A DNA stretch of 6,473 nucleotides from Chloroflexota bacterium. Its GTDB lineage: Bacteria > Chloroflexota > Anaerolineae > Anaerolineales > Anaerolineaceae. Below are positions 5,816-6,473 of the stretch, in pieces; the first letter of the stretch is position 1, and each line of letters opens with the position of its first letter. The stretch is taken from contig JAJUJY010000213.1 of NCBI GenBank assembly GCA_029265085.1, positions 1 to 6,473 on the forward strand. Direction: 5' to 3'. The notes beneath the pieces were generated by a model. The model worked only from the letters and a program-made list of their open reading frames with translations, ran no database searches and was not told the origin of the DNA. A program made the position numbers and the translations under genes.

Positions 5816-6004
5816 GCTTTCAGCCATCAGCCATCAGCTATCAGCCGTCAGCTATCAGATGTCGGGCTTTTATTTTTTGATTCTGGCAACTGGCAACTGT
5901 TGACTTCTCGCTACTCACCACTCGTACTTTTTTCTCCGCGTTGGGCTCCGGGGCAGGTAAGGTGAAGCATGGACAGCATCAATTTTGCCCCTCCACCCAA
6001 CCTA
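5816..6004 (+). repeat. Composite heptamer/core repeat, copy B
   Basis: Starting at 5820, consecutive 7-bp steps read TCAGCCA, TCAGCCA, TCAGCTA, TCAGCCG, TCAGCTA, TCAGATG (to 5861). After a 21-base T-rich spacer, in the same phase from 5883, they read CTGGCAA, CTGGCAA, CTGTTGA, CTTCTCG, CTACTCA, CCACTCG (to 5924). The 64-bp core follows at 5941-6004 and matches the reverse complement of 3252-3315. Within the core GGGGCA (5950-5955) and TGCCCC (5986-5991) can pair. The element begins about ten bases after the MFS stop and occupies most of the gap to rtcA. Confidence 0.85.
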
Positions 6005-6006
6005 TA

Positions 6007-6027
6007 ACTGCCAACTGTCCACTGCCA
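6007..6027 (+). repeat. Short heptamer array next to copy B
   Basis: Three consecutive 7-bp words, ACTGCCA, ACTGTCC and ACTGCCA, immediately follow the core of copy B. They resemble the CTGGCAA/CTGTTGA words inside it and the reverse complement of the array at 2311-2331. Copy A has no counterpart at this edge. Confidence 0.6.
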
Positions 6028-6052
6028 ACCAGCCTTGCCTCCGGTTAATCCC

Positions 6053-6061
6053 TGCTATACT
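6053..6061 (+). promoter_or_regulatory. Extended -10 promoter for a probably leaderless rtcA
   Basis: TG-C-TATACT (6053-6061) is an extended -10 with a good hexamer. TTGCCT at 6035-6040 could serve as a -35, though the 15-base spacer is short. The -10 ends seven bases before the ATG at 6069, so transcription should start at or next to the start codon. Confidence 0.5.
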
Positions 6062-6068
6062 TAAGCCC

Positions 6069-6473
6069 ATGATTGAAATCGACGGTTCCCAGGGCGAGGG
6101 CGGCGGGCAGGTTCTCCGCTCCGCGCTGACACTCTCCATCCTCACCCGCCAGGAATTCCGCCTGGCGCAAATCCGCGCGCGGCGGCCCAAACCTGGTTTG
6201 CAGCCGCAGCATCTTGCCGCGGTACGTGCTGCCGCCTCCATCTGTTCAGCCGAGGTGGAAGGCGACCAAATCGGTTCGCAGACGCTGGTCTTCCATCCCG
6301 GTGAAGTGCGCTCCGGGCGCTACCGTTTTGAGATCGGCACCGCCGGGTCCACCTCGCTGGTACTGCAAACCATCTTCCTGCCCCTGGCGCTTGGCAAAGC
6401 CGTCTCCACCGTCACCATTCGCGGCGGGACGCACGTGCCCTGGGCGCCTTGCTTCCATTATATCGAGCGCCAA
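6069..6473 (+). CDS. rtcA: RNA 3'-terminal phosphate cyclase, N-terminal part (cut by window edge)
   Basis: The first 135 codons of RtcA, which uses ATP to convert an RNA 3'-phosphate into a 2',3'-cyclic phosphate through an enzyme-AMP intermediate, as part of RNA repair. Family landmarks appear in order: IDGSQGEGGGQVLRSAL at residues 3-19 (the nucleotide-binding N-terminal signature), IRARRPKPGLQPQHLAA at 35-51, EIGTAGSTSLVLQT around 88-101, and IRGGTHVPWAP around 116-126. The family is about 340 aa, so roughly 200 residues lie beyond the window, including the C-terminal His expected as adenylylation site. The ATG at 6069 is the natural start because the family begins within a few residues of the IDGSQGEGGGQ motif. 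No Shine-Dalgarno sequence precedes it (TAAGCCC), and a -10 box sits seven bases upstream. No rtcB or rtcR is visible in the window. Confidence 0.95.
   Translation, partial: MIEIDGSQGEGGGQVLRSALTLSILTRQEFRLAQIRARRPKPGLQPQHLAAVRAAASICSAEVEGDQIGSQTLVFHPGEVRSGRYRFEIGTAGSTSLVLQTIFLPLALGKAVSTVTIRGGTHVPWAPCFHYIERQ

Noticed and set aside
5820..5924. CRISPR-like array in the repeat region.
   Set aside because: The units are 7 bp and tandem without spacers, so this is a short tandem repeat and not CRISPR.
5723..5965. An 80-codon + strand frame running from the MFS end into the repeat.
   Set aside because: It overlaps the MFS gene in another frame and then translates the heptamer repeat. No ribosome site or family resemblance.
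6002..6473. Minus-strand open frames opposite rtcA (6002-6241 and 6246-6473).
   Set aside because: The + strand is unambiguously RtcA with several family motifs in order, so the minus-strand frames are shadows.

Overview
The window is a 6.5 kb stretch of bacterial chromosome, mid-50s percent GC by eye. It carries seven complete genes and one partial gene, all on the + strand, with compact spacing in the first third and repeat-filled intergenic gaps later. Shine-Dalgarno sites of the AAGG/GGAG type precede most starts. Gene content (cupin, GrpB, CPBP membrane proteins, MFS exporter, RtcA) does not fix the phylum. The overall style is compatible with an environmental Chloroflexota (Anaerolineae-like) bacterium, but that is a guess, not a sequence-proven assignment.

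Left part (1-2323): the 3' tail of an upstream gene appears to overlap the start of a conserved-looking 144-aa protein of unknown function (44-478). Nine bases later comes a small membrane-anchored protein with a BamE/SmpA-like motif (488-853). After a 103-bp gap with a plausible promoter there is a single-domain cupin (957-1316). Eleven bases later begins a two-domain protein that joins an N-terminal nucleotidyltransferase-like domain to a C-terminal GrpB (UPF0157) domain (1328-2323).

Middle and right part (2324-5805): two membrane proteins of the CPBP (CAAX protease / bacteriocin-processing) superfamily follow. The first (2407-3132) has a degraded catalytic motif and the second (3595-4308) has the canonical one. 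Then comes a 450-aa MFS exporter of the EntS/MefA-like MFS_3 type (4453-5805). Each has its own upstream gap, so they are probably separately transcribed. The right edge cuts the 5' end of rtcA, RNA 3'-terminal phosphate cyclase (6069 onward), which looks leaderless.

The most striking non-genic signal is a composite repeat of about 190-210 bp. It is present twice, in opposite orientation, in the gaps at 3252-3462 and 5816-6004, flanking the canonical CPBP gene and the MFS gene. Each copy has arrays of 7-bp words (TCAGCYA, CTGGCAA, CTCGCNA types) joined in the same order to a conserved 64-bp non-heptameric core. Smaller heptamer arrays lie at 2311-2354, where they supply the last codons and stop of the GrpB fusion gene, and at 6007-6027. 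I found no tRNA, rRNA, CRISPR array, transposase or integrase.
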